DNA of 35,129 nt from Acidocella sp. (GCF_028687955.1 NZ_JAQTZC010000015.1:1-35129), one strand, 5' to 3'. Counted from the first letter of the stretch, positions 1-7,721 are shown. Notes: generated by a model not told the origin, from the letters alone. Translations and numbers: made by a program.

Positions 1-38
1 TGTTACAATCCACACAACAGTCTCTTCCTCTTTGGGCT

Positions 39-614
39 ATGTATGCCCAGGCGCTTGGTTTGCCGTTATTTGCGTTGGCGCTCACGTTTTTTGGCATCCG
101 TAATGCACGCGATCAGACCCGGGTTTCAAAAGAAAAACTGCGGCATGATCTTTATGACCGTCGTTTTGCAATTTATTGGGCCTTTGTAAATATGATCAGT
201 TCATATCTCGAGGGGAAAGATGGGGATGCAATTTTTAGAGCTTGGGATCAAGCAGTTGTGGCGTTTCAGCAGAGTTCATTCATATTAAACTCTGAAATGA
301 AGCAATATCTGCTAAATCTCAAGGACACCGTATTTAGAATGTATACGGAAGAGGGCAGGCATCGAGGAAAAAAAGATATTCCAGCGGATATGTTTGGTCA
401 GCTTGAGGTGGAAAAAATTCAAAATTTGGGAACGCTTTTCGAGATTTTGCCGGTCTTAACAGAAAAATTTGAACCATTTTTAAAGCTGGATGACCTTTCC
501 AAGAGGGGTCAGCAAAACCTATGCTCCCAGAAAATCAAAAGTTTTTGGTGCAGCTTTTTTCAAAAAGCTGCTGCTTTCCTGGACTGGAAAAATGGTGGGC
601 GCGACAGGGATTGA
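39..614 (+). CDS. Unrecognised protein with N-terminal membrane segment, left-truncated and with a suspect C-terminus
   Basis: I do not recognise a named family. The reading frame is open back to the window edge (from base 3), so the first ATG at 39 may be internal. Residues 5-20 are hydrophobic (one membrane segment). They are followed by a charged stretch containing KEKLRHDLYDRRFAIY, a type of sequence seen after single membrane anchors in small uncharacterised proteins. The rest is mostly helical and acidic. Base composition is clearly more AT-rich than every gene to the right, and codon use (many AAA, TTT, AAT) differs too. The last roughly 30 codons run through a hairpin (550-571) and into the antisense of tRNA-Val. 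The natural C-terminus has therefore probably been lost or replaced, most simply at an integration junction. Whether the gene is functional cannot be told from here. Confidence 0.5.
   Translation: MYAQALGLPLFALALTFFGIRNARDQTRVSKEKLRHDLYDRRFAIYWAFVNMISSYLEGKDGDAIFRAWDQAVVAFQQSSFILNSEMKQYLLNLKDTVFRMYTEEGRHRGKKDIPADMFGQLEVEKIQNLGTLFEILPVLTEKFEPFLKLDDLSKRGQQNLCSQKIKSFWCSFFQKAAAFLDWKNGGRDRD
550..571 (-). terminator. Hairpin downstream of tRNA-Val, possible terminator or dispersed repeat
   Basis: GCAGCTTTTT (550-559) and AAAAAGCTGC (562-571) are perfect inverted repeats, so the transcript would form a hairpin closed by a very short loop. On the minus strand it lies 21 nt past the tRNA-Val CCA end, and the following bases are A/T-rich but not a clean U run. 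It may terminate the tRNA transcript. I also suspect this type of AGCTTTTTTCAAAAAGCT unit is dispersed in related genomes, but that is from memory and not shown by this window. Confidence 0.45.
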
Positions 615-667
615 ACCTGTGACCCTTCGCGTGTGAAGCGAATGCTCTACCGCTGAGCTACGCGCCC
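593..667 (-). tRNA. tRNA-Val (anticodon CAC)
   Basis: Read on the minus strand, the acceptor stem GGGCGCG pairs with CGCGCCC, followed by discriminator A and an encoded CCA (593-595). The anticodon stem is TTCGC/GCGAA with loop TTCACAC, giving anticodon CAC, which reads GUG valine codons. The T-arm carries GGTTCAATCCC. The total is 75 nt with CCA, a normal class I tRNA. A near-consensus promoter lies just upstream. The 3' end faces the AT-rich sequence at the left of the window, the usual orientation for a tRNA used as an integration target. Confidence 0.96.
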
Positions 668-678
668 GGTGGGGCAGG

Positions 679-707
679 GGATAGGACGGGGCGACGGTGC
701 CTGTCAA
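679..707 (-). promoter_or_regulatory. Sigma-70-type promoter of tRNA-Val
   Basis: On the minus strand a perfect -35 hexamer TTGACA (707-702) is followed, after exactly 17 bases, by CTATCC (684-679), which resembles the -10 element of alphaproteobacterial housekeeping promoters. Transcription would begin near 672, about 5 nt before the mature tRNA 5' end. Confidence 0.75.
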
Positions 708-761
708 GGCGCCGGGGGGCCCCTTCTTCCGGTGCGGCGCGGAGGCTGCTAAACGGGACAA

Positions 762-1511
762 ATGGCTGGACATTCACACGCAAAAAACATCATGCACCGC
801 AAGGGTGCGCAGGACGCCAAGCGCGCGCGCATTTATGCGAAACTCATTCGTGAGATCACCGTGGCGGCGAAGGAGGGGTTGCCCGACCCGGTTTCCAACC
901 CGCGTCTGCGCGCGGGCATTGGCGCCGCGCTGAAGCAGAATATGACGCGCGATGCTATCGACCGCGCGATTAAAAAAGCGACGGGCGCCGGGGCGCAGGA
1001 GCAATACGAATCGGTGCGCTACGAGGGTTATGGCCCGGCGGGGGTGGCGGTTATCGTGGAGGCGTTGACGGATAACCGCAACCGCACGGCCTCCGTCATC
1101 CGCGCCGCGTTCAACAAATCCGGCGGGGCGCTGGGCGAGACCAACTCGGTTTCCTTTATGTTCAACCGCTTGGCTGCGATTCGCTATCCGGCGGCCACCG
1201 CCTCGGCTGATGAAATGCTGGAAGCTGCCATCGAGGCGGGGGCCGATGAGGTGGTGTCAGATGAGGATGGCCACGAGGTGCAGACCACGATCGAGAATTT
1301 CTTCGCCGTGCGCGATGCGCTGGTGGCGAAATTCGGTGATCCCGCCGAGGCGGGGGTGGAGTGGCAACCCAACGTGACCGTGACGCTGGACGAGGACAAA
1401 GCCGCCTCGGTGCTCAAATTGCTCGATGTTCTGGAAGACGATGACGATGTCCAGAATGTTTACGCCAATTTTGAGGTGCCCGAAGAGGTGCTGGCGAAAC
1501 TCTCCGCTTGA
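762..1511 (+). CDS. yebC: YebC/PmpR/TACO1-family protein
   Basis: The protein has 249 aa, the usual family length. It begins with the hallmark [21 protein letters not shown] and continues with [17 protein letters not shown] and [16 protein letters not shown]. The middle domain contains [23 protein letters not shown], followed by the [17 protein letters not shown] segment. Members of this family act as transcriptional regulators or, as shown more recently for some, help ribosomes through difficult stretches such as polyproline. That role would be apt here because TolA, encoded 4 kb downstream, carries long proline runs; this link is only an inference. The start is ATG, preceded by GGAGG at some distance (741-745). 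The stop overlaps the TTG start of ruvC by four bases. The yebC-ruvCAB order is widely conserved in bacteria. Confidence 0.97.
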   Translation: MAGHSHAKNIMHRKGAQDAKRARIYAKLIREITVAAKEGLPDPVSNPRLRAGIGAALKQNMTRDAIDRAIKKATGAGAQEQYESVRYEGYGPAGVAVIVEALTDNRNRTASVIRAAFNKSGGALGETNSVSFMFNRLAAIRYPAATASADEMLEAAIEAGADEVVSDEDGHEVQTTIENFFAVRDALVAKFGDPAEAGVEWQPNVTVTLDEDKAASVLKLLDVLEDDDDVQNVYANFEVPEEVLAKLSA

Positions 1512-2005
1512 CCCGTATCCTCGGCATCGATCCGGGCCTGAGGTTTACGGGCTGGGGGATTGTGGAGTCCGAGGGGAACCGGCTGCGTCATGTCGCCGAT
1601 GGGGTGATTTCTACGGCGGATATTGCGGATGTGCCGTTGCGGCTGCGGGCGCTGGATGCGGAGCTGGCGGAAATTCTGCACCGCTACGCGCCGGATGAGG
1701 CGGCGGTGGAAGAGACATATGTGAACCGCAATGCCACCGCGACGTTAAAGCTTGGTTATGCGCGCGGAGTCGCGTTGCTGGCGCCTGCAAGGGTGGGGAT
1801 TCCGGTGTTTGAATATGGCGCGAAGACGGTGAAAATGGCGGTGGTGGGCACCGGGAACGCGGATAAGGACCAGGTGGGGCTGATGGTGCGCCGCCTGTTG
1901 CCCGGCGCGGTGAGCAAGCGCGCGGATGCGGCGGACGCGCTGGCGGTAGCGATTTGCCACGCGCACCACCGCGCCAGCCATGCGGCCTGGAGGGTGCCGG
2001 CATGA
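1508..2005 (+). CDS. ruvC: Holliday junction endonuclease RuvC
   Basis: RuvC is a dimeric Mg-dependent nuclease that cuts Holliday junctions symmetrically during recombinational repair, working with RuvAB. The 165-aa product has the RNase H-like fold motifs. It starts with [14 protein letters not shown] and has the [10 protein letters not shown] and [10 protein letters not shown] segments. The expected acidic catalytic residues are D8, E68, D140 and D143. Translation starts at TTG within a TTGA overlap with the yebC stop, giving the start MTRILGID typical of the family; no better ATG exists. The stop overlaps the ruvA start (ATGA). Expression is probably coupled to yebC and ruvAB. Confidence 0.97.
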   Translation: MTRILGIDPGLRFTGWGIVESEGNRLRHVADGVISTADIADVPLRLRALDAELAEILHRYAPDEAAVEETYVNRNATATLKLGYARGVALLAPARVGIPVFEYGAKTVKMAVVGTGNADKDQVGLMVRRLLPGAVSKRADAADALAVAICHAHHRASHAAWRVPA

Positions 2006-2601
2006 TCGCCCGGCTGCGCGGCATTGTGGAGGGGATTGAGGACGGGCGCTGCATCGTGGATGTGGGGGGCGTGGGGTATCTGGTGTTTTGCTCGTCGCGC
2101 ACGCTGGGGGCGCTGCCGGACGCGGGGGTGGCGAGCCTGCTGATAGAGACGCAGGTGCGCGAGGATGCGATCGCGCTTTATGGGTTTGGCACTTCGGCTG
2201 AGCGCGAGTGGTTCCGGCTGCTCACCACGGTGCAGGGCGTGGGGGCGAAGGTGGCGCTGGCGCTGCTCTCGGCGCTCTCGCCGGACCAGCTGATCGCGGC
2301 GATCGCCACCGGGGACAAGGCGACGCTGACGCGCACGCCCGGCGTGGGGCCGAAGCTGGCGATACGGATTTGTACGGAATTGCGCGAGAAAGCGGGGGGA
2401 ATGCCGGGCGGGGGCGGCGTGGTGCTCGCGGCAGGGCCTGTTATGAGAGGCAATGCCGCTGACGCGCTCTCGGCGCTCACCAACCTGGGCTACCGGCGGG
2501 CGGAGGCTGAGGCGGCGCTGGCGCGGGCGGCCGAGGAGCATGGCGAGGGGGCGGCGCTGGATGTGCTGATTCGCGCCGGGTTGAAGGCGCTGGCGAAATG
2601 A
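2002..2601 (+). CDS. ruvA: Holliday junction DNA helicase subunit RuvA
   Basis: RuvA forms a tetramer that binds four-way junctions and loads the RuvB motors for branch migration. The 199-aa product starts [10 protein letters not shown], the conserved N-terminal OB-fold opening. It carries two helix-hairpin-helix segments, around [19 protein letters not shown] and [19 protein letters not shown]-terminal three-helix RuvB-binding domain follows ([21 protein letters not shown]). A longer frame from 1954 exists, but the ATG at 2002 gives the family start and an ATGA overlap with ruvC. The stop likewise overlaps the ruvB ATG by four bases, so ruvC, ruvA and ruvB are translationally coupled. Confidence 0.97.
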   Translation: MIARLRGIVEGIEDGRCIVDVGGVGYLVFCSSRTLGALPDAGVASLLIETQVREDAIALYGFGTSAEREWFRLLTTVQGVGAKVALALLSALSPDQLIAAIATGDKATLTRTPGVGPKLAIRICTELREKAGGMPGGGGVVLAAGPVMRGNAADALSALTNLGYRRAEAEAALARAAEEHGEGAALDVLIRAGLKALAK

Positions 2602-3641
2602 GCGACGAGGAGCGGATCACCTCGGGCGAGCGGCTGGCCGATGATGCGGGGGAGATCGCGCTGCGGCCGCAATCTCTCGAAGATTTCACCGGGCAGAAAG
2701 CCAGCCGCGAGAATTTAAAGGTATTTATCGCCGCCGCGAAATCCCGTGGTGAGGCGCTTGATCATGTATTGCTGCACGGCCCGCCCGGATTGGGCAAAAC
2801 CACTTTGGCCCAGATCGTCTCGCGCGAGCTGGGGGTGGGCTTTCGCGCGACCTCCGGCCCGGTCATCCAGAAGGCTGGCGATCTGGCGGCGATTTTGACT
2901 AATTTGCAACCGCGTGACGTGTTGTTCATCGATGAGATTCACCGGTTGCAGCCGGCGATCGAGGAGATACTCTATCCGGCGATGGAGGATTTTCAGCTCG
3001 ATCTGATTATCGGCGAGGGGCCGGGGGCGCGCACGGTGCGCATTGATCTGCCGCCGTTCACCCTGGTGGGCGCCACCACGCGCTCGGGCCTGCTGGCGAC
3101 CCCCTTGCGGGACCGTTTTGGCATTCCGCTGCGGCTGATATTCTACACCGCCGAGGAGTTGACGCGAATCATCTCCCGGCTGGCGGAGAAATTGGAGATG
3201 AATCTGACACGCGAGGGGGCGGGCGAGATTGCCAGGCGCGCGCGCGGGACGCCGCGTGTGGCAGGAAGGCTGACGCGGCGGATACGCGATTTCGCGCTGG
3301 TGGCGGGGGCGAAGGTGATTGACCGTGACGTGGCCGATGCGGCGCTGAGCCGGCTGGATGTGGACCATGTGGGGCTGGATGCCATGGATATTCGCTATTT
3401 GCGGCGCTTGGCCGAGCACCATGGCGGCGGGCCGGTGGGGGTGGAGACGCTGGCCGCCGCGCTGGCGGAGGCGCGCGACACGCTGGAGGATGTCGTGGAG
3501 CCTTATCTCATCCAGGAAGGGTTTTTGCTGCGCACCAGCCGGGGGCGGATGCTGGGTGAGGCGGGATGGCGGCATCTGGGCCTGAAGCCGCCGCAGAATC
3601 GCCCCGATCAGCCTGATTTATTGGGTGGTGACGAGATTTGA
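2598..3641 (+). CDS. ruvB: Holliday junction branch-migration ATPase RuvB
   Basis: RuvB is the hexameric AAA+ motor of the RuvABC resolvasome. The 347-aa product matches family length. It has [13 protein letters not shown] at the N-terminus, Walker [10 protein letters not shown] at residues 61-69, Walker [10 protein letters not shown] from residue 109, and sensor 1 GATTRSGLL. The arginine-finger region PLRDRFGI follows. A winged-helix DNA-binding domain at the C-terminus includes [15 protein letters not shown]. The ATG overlaps the ruvA stop, and the TGA overlaps the TTG start of ybgC. The repair genes therefore run without a break into the tol operon. Confidence 0.98.
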   Translation: MSDEERITSGERLADDAGEIALRPQSLEDFTGQKASRENLKVFIAAAKSRGEALDHVLLHGPPGLGKTTLAQIVSRELGVGFRATSGPVIQKAGDLAAILTNLQPRDVLFIDEIHRLQPAIEEILYPAMEDFQLDLIIGEGPGARTVRIDLPPFTLVGATTRSGLLATPLRDRFGIPLRLIFYTAEELTRIISRLAEKLEMNLTREGAGEIARRARGTPRVAGRLTRRIRDFALVAGAKVIDRDVADAALSRLDVDHVGLDAMDIRYLRRLAEHHGGGPVGVETLAAALAEARDTLEDVVEPYLIQEGFLLRTSRGRMLGEAGWRHLGLKPPQNRPDQPDLLGGDEI

Positions 3642-4033
3642 AGCATTCCTACGAGCTGCGCGTGTATTATCAGGACACGGATGCGGGCGGCATTGTGTAT
3701 CACGCCAATTATCTGGCCTTCGCGGAGCGGGCGCGGACCGAGGCTCTGCGCGAGCGTGGCACCCCGCATGCGCAAATGGTGGCCGAATATGGCGTTATGT
3801 TTGTGGTGCGGCGCGTTAATTTGCATTATCAGCGCCCGGCGAGGCTGGAGGATGTGATCAGGGTCGAGACCGTGTTTCACGAGGTTGGCGGCGCATCGGT
3901 AACACTACTTCAACATTTCTGGCGAGACAGCGACTCGCTGGCCGTGCTGGAGCTTGGCCTGGGTTGCATCCGCGTGTCCGACGGCAGAGCCGCGCGGATA
4001 CCGGCCGATTGGGCGAGAAAATTAAGGGCATAA
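3638..4033 (+). CDS. ybgC: Tol-associated acyl-CoA thioesterase YbgC
   Basis: This is a 131-aa hotdog-fold thioesterase. The active-site segment [20 protein letters not shown] (residues 11-30) is intact, including the catalytic aspartate D15. Family members hydrolyse short- or long-chain acyl-CoAs and are linked to phospholipid metabolism at the cell pole. The gene is conserved as the first cistron of tol-pal operons, as here. Translation starts at a TTG inside a TTGA overlap with the ruvB stop; the next ATG lies well inside the conserved domain, so TTG is the only sensible start. The tolQ start follows after 12 bases. Confidence 0.93.
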   Translation: MKHSYELRVYYQDTDAGGIVYHANYLAFAERARTEALRERGTPHAQMVAEYGVMFVVRRVNLHYQRPARLEDVIRVETVFHEVGGASVTLLQHFWRDSDSLAVLELGLGCIRVSDGRAARIPADWARKLRA

Positions 4034-4045
4034 GGGGATAGTATT

Positions 4046-4762
4046 TTGGATCAAACGGTGAACACGGCGGCATTGGCAGCGCCTGCATCGAATCTGTCGC
4101 TATGGGGGTTGTTCACGCAGGCCGATATTGTCGTGCAGCTGGTGATGCTGATTTTGCTGCTGGCCAGCGTTTGGGTCTGGACGATCATCATCGAGAAAAC
4201 CATTACCATGCGCCGGGTCACCCGAGAGGCGAACGCGTTTGAGGATTCGTTCTGGTCGGGCGGCAGCCTGGATGATCTCTACAACAGCGAGGGCGCCGAT
4301 CCGGCGCACCCGATTGCCGCCGTGTTCGGCGCCGCGATGAGCGAATGGAAGCGCAGCGTGCGTATTGCTGGGCTGGATGTGGTGAACACCGCGGTGAAGG
4401 AGCGGATTGACCGCGCGATGAACGTGACCATCATGCGCGAGATGGACCGGCTGGAGCGCTGGATGATCTTCCTGGCCTCGGTGGGCGCGACCGCGCCGTT
4501 TGTGGGGCTGTTCGGCACGGTTTGGGGCATCATGCACTCGTTCTCGGCGATTGCCGCGATGCATAATACCGATCTGGCCGTGGTGGCGCCGGGCATCGCC
4601 GAGGCGCTGTTCGCGACCGCGATGGGGCTTGTGGCCGCCATTCCGGCGGTGCTGGCGTATAACAAGATCAGCAATGATCTTTCGCGTTTTGCTTCGCGGC
4701 TGGAGGGGTTTGGCTCGGAGTTTTCCGCCATCCTCTCGCGCCAGGCCGAGGAGCGCAAGTAA
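4046..4762 (+). CDS. tolQ: Tol-Pal system proton-channel subunit TolQ
   Basis: TolQ forms the inner-membrane pentamer which, with TolR, converts proton flow into movement of TolA for outer-membrane constriction at division. The 238-aa MotA/TolQ/ExbB family product has three hydrophobic segments, at about residues 27-50, 138-165 and 180-204. The conserved LASVGATAPFVGLFGTVWGI spans the second, and GIAEALFATAMGLVAAIPAV the third. The start is TTG at 4046, supported by AAGGGG at 4032-4037 with suitable spacing; no upstream ATG is available. The stop TAA abuts the tolR ATG directly, so the two channel subunits are coupled. Confidence 0.97.
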   Translation: MDQTVNTAALAAPASNLSLWGLFTQADIVVQLVMLILLLASVWVWTIIIEKTITMRRVTREANAFEDSFWSGGSLDDLYNSEGADPAHPIAAVFGAAMSEWKRSVRIAGLDVVNTAVKERIDRAMNVTIMREMDRLERWMIFLASVGATAPFVGLFGTVWGIMHSFSAIAAMHNTDLAVVAPGIAEALFATAMGLVAAIPAVLAYNKISNDLSRFASRLEGFGSEFSAILSRQAEERK

Positions 4763-5197
4763 ATGGCAGGGGGCATGATCGGCGGCGGCAATGGCCGGCG
4801 GCGCTACAAAGCGATGGCGGAGATCAACGTCACCCCGCTGGTGGACGTGATGCTGGTGCTGCTGATCGTGTTCATGGTGACGGCGCCGATGATCACCTCG
4901 TCGGTTAATGTCAATCTGCCGCAGGCCAACGCCAAGGCGGCCAGCAATGATTCCAAGCCGATCACCATTACCGTGAATGCGCAGGGGCAGATTTTTCTGC
5001 AGAACTCGCAGGTGCAGCTGGCCGGGCTGGTGGCGACGTTGCAGCAGATCTCGCAGAACAACCCTGGCGAGCGGGTGTTCGTGCGCGGGGACAAGGATGT
5101 GAGCTACGGCGACATGCTGCAGGTGATGGCGACCATCACGCAAGGCGGATTTACGAAAGTTGCCCTGCTCGCCCAGCAGCCTGGGGCGGGCAAGTAG
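4763..5197 (+). CDS. tolR: Tol-Pal system subunit TolR
   Basis: This is a 144-aa ExbD/TolR family protein with one N-terminal membrane segment (about residues 26-45) and a periplasmic domain. AEINVTPLVDVMLVLLIVFM contains the proton-translocating aspartate D28. The periplasmic part (KPITITVNAQGQIFLQN and VFVRGDKDVSYGDMLQVM) matches the family fold. TolR dimers sit in the TolQ pentamer pore and may bind peptidoglycan. The ATG follows the tolQ stop with no gap, and 24 bases separate it from tolA. Confidence 0.97.
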   Translation: MAGGMIGGGNGRRRYKAMAEINVTPLVDVMLVLLIVFMVTAPMITSSVNVNLPQANAKAASNDSKPITITVNAQGQIFLQNSQVQLAGLVATLQQISQNNPGERVFVRGDKDVSYGDMLQVMATITQGGFTKVALLAQQPGAGK

Positions 5198-5221
5198 CCC
5201 GGACGGAGAGGGAATAGCATT

Positions 5222-6175
5222 TTGGAACGGGATATGCGCCGCAGCGCGCTGATCTCATTTGGGATTCATCTGGCTATTGTGCTGGTGGCGATTATCTCGC
5301 TGCCGCCGATGAAGCTTGAGTCCACGGCTGATGAGAGCGTGAGTGTCGATCTGATTGGCCCGTCCGCGCCGCAGGAGGCGATGCAGGCCGGCAAGGTGGC
5401 GGCACCGGCCAATACGCCGACGGTGAACAAATCCGCCCTGGCGGTGAAGCAGCCCAAGCCGCAGCCCCTTGAGGCGCCGCCGCCGCCGCCGCCACCGCCG
5501 CCGCCTTCGCCCAACCAGCAGCCGACGCCAAAGCCGCCCGCACCCGCGCCGCCGCCGCCGCCGCCCACGTTGAGCCCCAACGCGGCCCCGCTGCCGCCAC
5601 CGCCGCCCACGCCGCCCAAGCCCACCACGAGCACCGTGGTGCAGCCCAAGCTGCCGTTGCCGCCGTTGCCGCAACCGCCGGCCCCGGCGCAAAGCCCGAT
5701 GCACCAGCAGAATGTGGTGAAGACCCCGGCGCCGTTGAGCAAGAGCGTGTTGAACACGTTGCTGAAATTGCAGGCGTTGCAGCAGCAGAAGCAGCCGCCG
5801 ACGCATGTTTATAACCCTGACCAGGGCGGAGCGCCCAACGGCGGCGGCAGCAAGCAGAGCACGGCCAATTCCGGGCTGACTGGGGCGGACCGCTCGGCGA
5901 TTGGCAACCATGTGCGGCCTTGCTGGAACGTGGATGCCGGGGCGCCTGGGCTTTCCAGCTTCAGTGTGAACCTGATGGTGACGACCGACCCCACCGGCAC
6001 GGTGCGCATGGCCGTGGTGGCGCCGCAGGACCAGAGCAAGCTGGGCGACCCTATTTTCGCCGCTTTTGCCAATGATGCCATTAACGCCGTGATGAACGTG
6101 CAATGCGCAACGCTGCCGCTGCCCTCGTATATGCTGGGTAAAGACCAGACCTTCCTGTTCAATTTCACGCCGTAA
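5222..6175 (+). CDS. tolA: TolA-like periplasm-spanning protein with polyproline linker
   Basis: TolA couples the TolQR motor to TolB and Pal at the outer membrane. The 317-aa product has an N-terminal anchor (residues 9-27). A linker dominated by proline follows (about 79-160), including a run of ten prolines at 86-95 and several runs of five or six. A short QLQ-rich helix (176-191) comes next, then a C-terminal domain (about 217-317) with cysteines C234 and C295 placed as in TolA domain III. Most studied TolA linkers are alanine/lysine-rich helices; here the linker resembles TonB. TTG at 5222 is preferred over ATG at 5234 because GGAGAGGGAA (5205-5213) is correctly spaced for it. Position between tolR and tolB supports the name. 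Confidence 0.9.
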   Translation: MERDMRRSALISFGIHLAIVLVAIISLPPMKLESTADESVSVDLIGPSAPQEAMQAGKVAAPANTPTVNKSALAVKQPKPQPLEAPPPPPPPPPPSPNQQPTPKPPAPAPPPPPPTLSPNAAPLPPPPPTPPKPTTSTVVQPKLPLPPLPQPPAPAQSPMHQQNVVKTPAPLSKSVLNTLLKLQALQQQKQPPTHVYNPDQGGAPNGGGSKQSTANSGLTGADRSAIGNHVRPCWNVDAGAPGLSSFSVNLMVTTDPTGTVRMAVVAPQDQSKLGDPIFAAFANDAINAVMNVQCATLPLPSYMLGKDQTFLFNFTP

Positions 6176-6184
6176 GAGGTACTC

Positions 6185-7588
6185 ATGATGCGTTTTAATC
6201 TTCCGCTCATTTCCCGCCGTGGCGTTCTGGGCGCCGGTGCGGCCGCCGCGGCGGCGCCGGTGGCTTTCGCGCAGAGCGCGCTCGGCGGCGGGGGGGATGC
6301 AACCGTGGCCGCGCCGGCCGGTGGCACCGCCAATAACGGCCCGGCGATTAACGTCTCTGGCGCGCAGACCGCCCCGATCCCCATCGCGATCGCGCCGTTT
6401 AGCGATCCATCGGGCAACGCATCGCAATATGGCGGGCAGATCACCGGGGTGCTGAGCGATGATCTGGGCCATTCGGGGTTGTTCCGGCCGATAGACCCTA
6501 CGAGTTTTGTGCCTAATTCCGTTGTCAACGGTACGCCGGTTTGGCAGAACTGGAACATTCTCGGCGCGCAGGCACTGGTGACGGGCGATGTGGCGGATCT
6601 GGGCGGCGGGCAGCTGCGGGTGGAGTTCCGGCTGTGGAATGTAGCGCAGCAGCGGCAGGTGCAGGGCACCGCTTATACTACTACCGTCGATAACTGGCGG
6701 CGGATCGCGCATATCATCGGCGATGTGGTGTATCAGCAGATGATCGGCGAGAAGGGTTATTTTGACTCGCGCGTGGCCTATATCTCCGAGGCCGGGCCGG
6801 TGACGAGCCGGATACGCCGCCTGGCGGTGATGGATTACGATGGCGCCAACAACCAGTTTTTGACCGATGGGTCCTCGATGGCGCTCTCGCCGCAGTACAA
6901 CCCGACGCGCCAGCAACTGGCCTTCGTGAGCTTCCAGAGCAATACGCCGCGCGTGTATCTGTTCGACCTGCAAACGGGCGCGCAACGGATGCTCGGCTCA
7001 TATGGCGACCAGACCATCGGCCCGCGTTTCTCGCCGGATGGCAATTCGCTGCTGATGTCGGTCTCGCGCAATGGCGGGGCTGCTATCGTGAAGGTGAACC
7101 TGAGCGGGGGCGACATGGTCGAGTTGACTGACTCCTCGTCCATCAACGTCACCCCATGCTACTCGCCGGATGGGACGCAGATCGTCTTCAACTCTGACCG
7201 TGACGGCAACCAGCAACTTTTCGTGATGAACGCCGATGGTTCGGGTGTGAAACGGATCAGCTTCGGCGCCGGGCGGTATGCTGAGCCCTCGTGGTCGCCG
7301 CGCGGGGATTTGATCAGCTATACGTTCTGGGGCAGCGATGTGGGCGGGTTCAGCATCGGCGTGATGGCGCCCGACGGCTCGGGCGAACGCATTCTCTCTC
7401 AGGGCTTTCTTGTGGAGTCGTCCACCTTCTGCCCGAACGGCCGGGTTATCATGTTCTGCCGCTCGACCCCGACGCCTGACGGACATTCGTCCCGGCTGGT
7501 CACCATCGGGATCGACGGCTTTAATGAGCGGCTGGTGCCGACGCCATCTTATGCGTCGGACCCTTCATGGGGGCCGTTGCTGGCGTAG
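6185..7588 (+). CDS. tolB: Tol-Pal system periplasmic beta-propeller TolB, with Tat-type signal
   Basis: TolB is the periplasmic partner that shuttles between Pal and TolA. The 467-aa product has an N-terminal D1 domain (ALVTGDVADLGGGQLRVEFRLW) and a six-bladed propeller made of repeats such as GPRFSPDGNSLLMSVSRNG, TPCYSPDGTQIVFNSDRDG and EPSWSPRGDLISYTFWG. The signal peptide carries a twin-arginine motif SRRGVLG (residues 10-16), a hydrophobic alanine-rich core and AFA before a likely cleavage after A29, implying Tat export. AGAGG at 6174-6178 serves ATG 6185 or the adjacent ATG 6188. It is the last gene of this operon, with an intrinsic terminator 45 bases on; pal is not present downstream. 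Confidence 0.97.
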   Translation: MMRFNLPLISRRGVLGAGAAAAAAPVAFAQSALGGGGDATVAAPAGGTANNGPAINVSGAQTAPIPIAIAPFSDPSGNASQYGGQITGVLSDDLGHSGLFRPIDPTSFVPNSVVNGTPVWQNWNILGAQALVTGDVADLGGGQLRVEFRLWNVAQQRQVQGTAYTTTVDNWRRIAHIIGDVVYQQMIGEKGYFDSRVAYISEAGPVTSRIRRLAVMDYDGANNQFLTDGSSMALSPQYNPTRQQLAFVSFQSNTPRVYLFDLQTGAQRMLGSYGDQTIGPRFSPDGNSLLMSVSRNGGAAIVKVNLSGGDMVELTDSSSINVTPCYSPDGTQIVFNSDRDGNQQLFVMNADGSGVKRISFGAGRYAEPSWSPRGDLISYTFWGSDVGGFSIGVMAPDGSGERILSQGFLVESSTFCPNGRVIMFCRSTPTPDGHSSRLVTIGIDGFNERLVPTPSYASDPSWGPLLA

Positions 7589-7632
7589 CGCGCCACCGTT
7601 TTATTTTAAGCAATTTATTTTAAAGCATTCCC

Positions 7633-7662
7633 AAAGGGGGCAGGGACACTGCACCCCTTTTT
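7633..7662 (+). terminator. Intrinsic terminator after tolB
   Basis: AAAGGGG plus GCAG (7633-7643) pairs with CTGC and CCCCTTT (7649-7660), with a one-base bulge and a five-base loop GGACA. A T run follows to 7662. This ends the yebC-to-tolB transcription unit. Confidence 0.85.
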
Positions 7663-7701
7663 CCTGTGTGCGCGCATTGGGCATGCTCTGAGCGCATGGC
7701 T

Positions 7702-7721
7702 AATTTGATTAATATCAAATT
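7702..7721. promoter_or_regulatory. FNR/FixK-type box upstream of ompW
   Basis: AATTTGATTAATATCAAATT is an inverted repeat with 8-bp arms. Its core TTGAT-TAAT-ATCAA (7705-7718) matches the FNR/FixK consensus TTGAT-N4-ATCAA at all ten defined bases. Its centre lies 66 bp before the ompW ATG. If it acts at the standard activation position (-41.5), transcription would start near 7753 and leave a leader of about 25 nt. FNR control of ompW is known in enterobacteria. Confidence 0.8.

Noticed and set aside
519..773. 84-aa minus-strand frame containing the tRNA-Val region
   Set aside because: It includes the translation of the tRNA itself (RARSSAVEHSLHTRRVTGSIPVAPT-like pattern is a well-known tRNA artefact).
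4100..5143. 347-aa minus-strand frame opposite tolQ/tolR
   Set aside because: Histidine/arginine-rich antisense shadow of GC-rich coding sequence with no recognisable motif.
5480..5640. CCG-rich tandem pattern as a satellite repeat or CRISPR-like array
   Set aside because: It is coding polyproline in tolA with no regular repeat-spacer structure. No CRISPR array is visible anywhere in the window.
5255..6985. 576-aa open frame on the minus strand opposite tolA/tolB
   Set aside because: Extremely arginine-rich product created by the CCG/CGG proline codons of tolA read in antisense; no domain, no ribosome binding site, and tolA/tolB are certain on the other strand.
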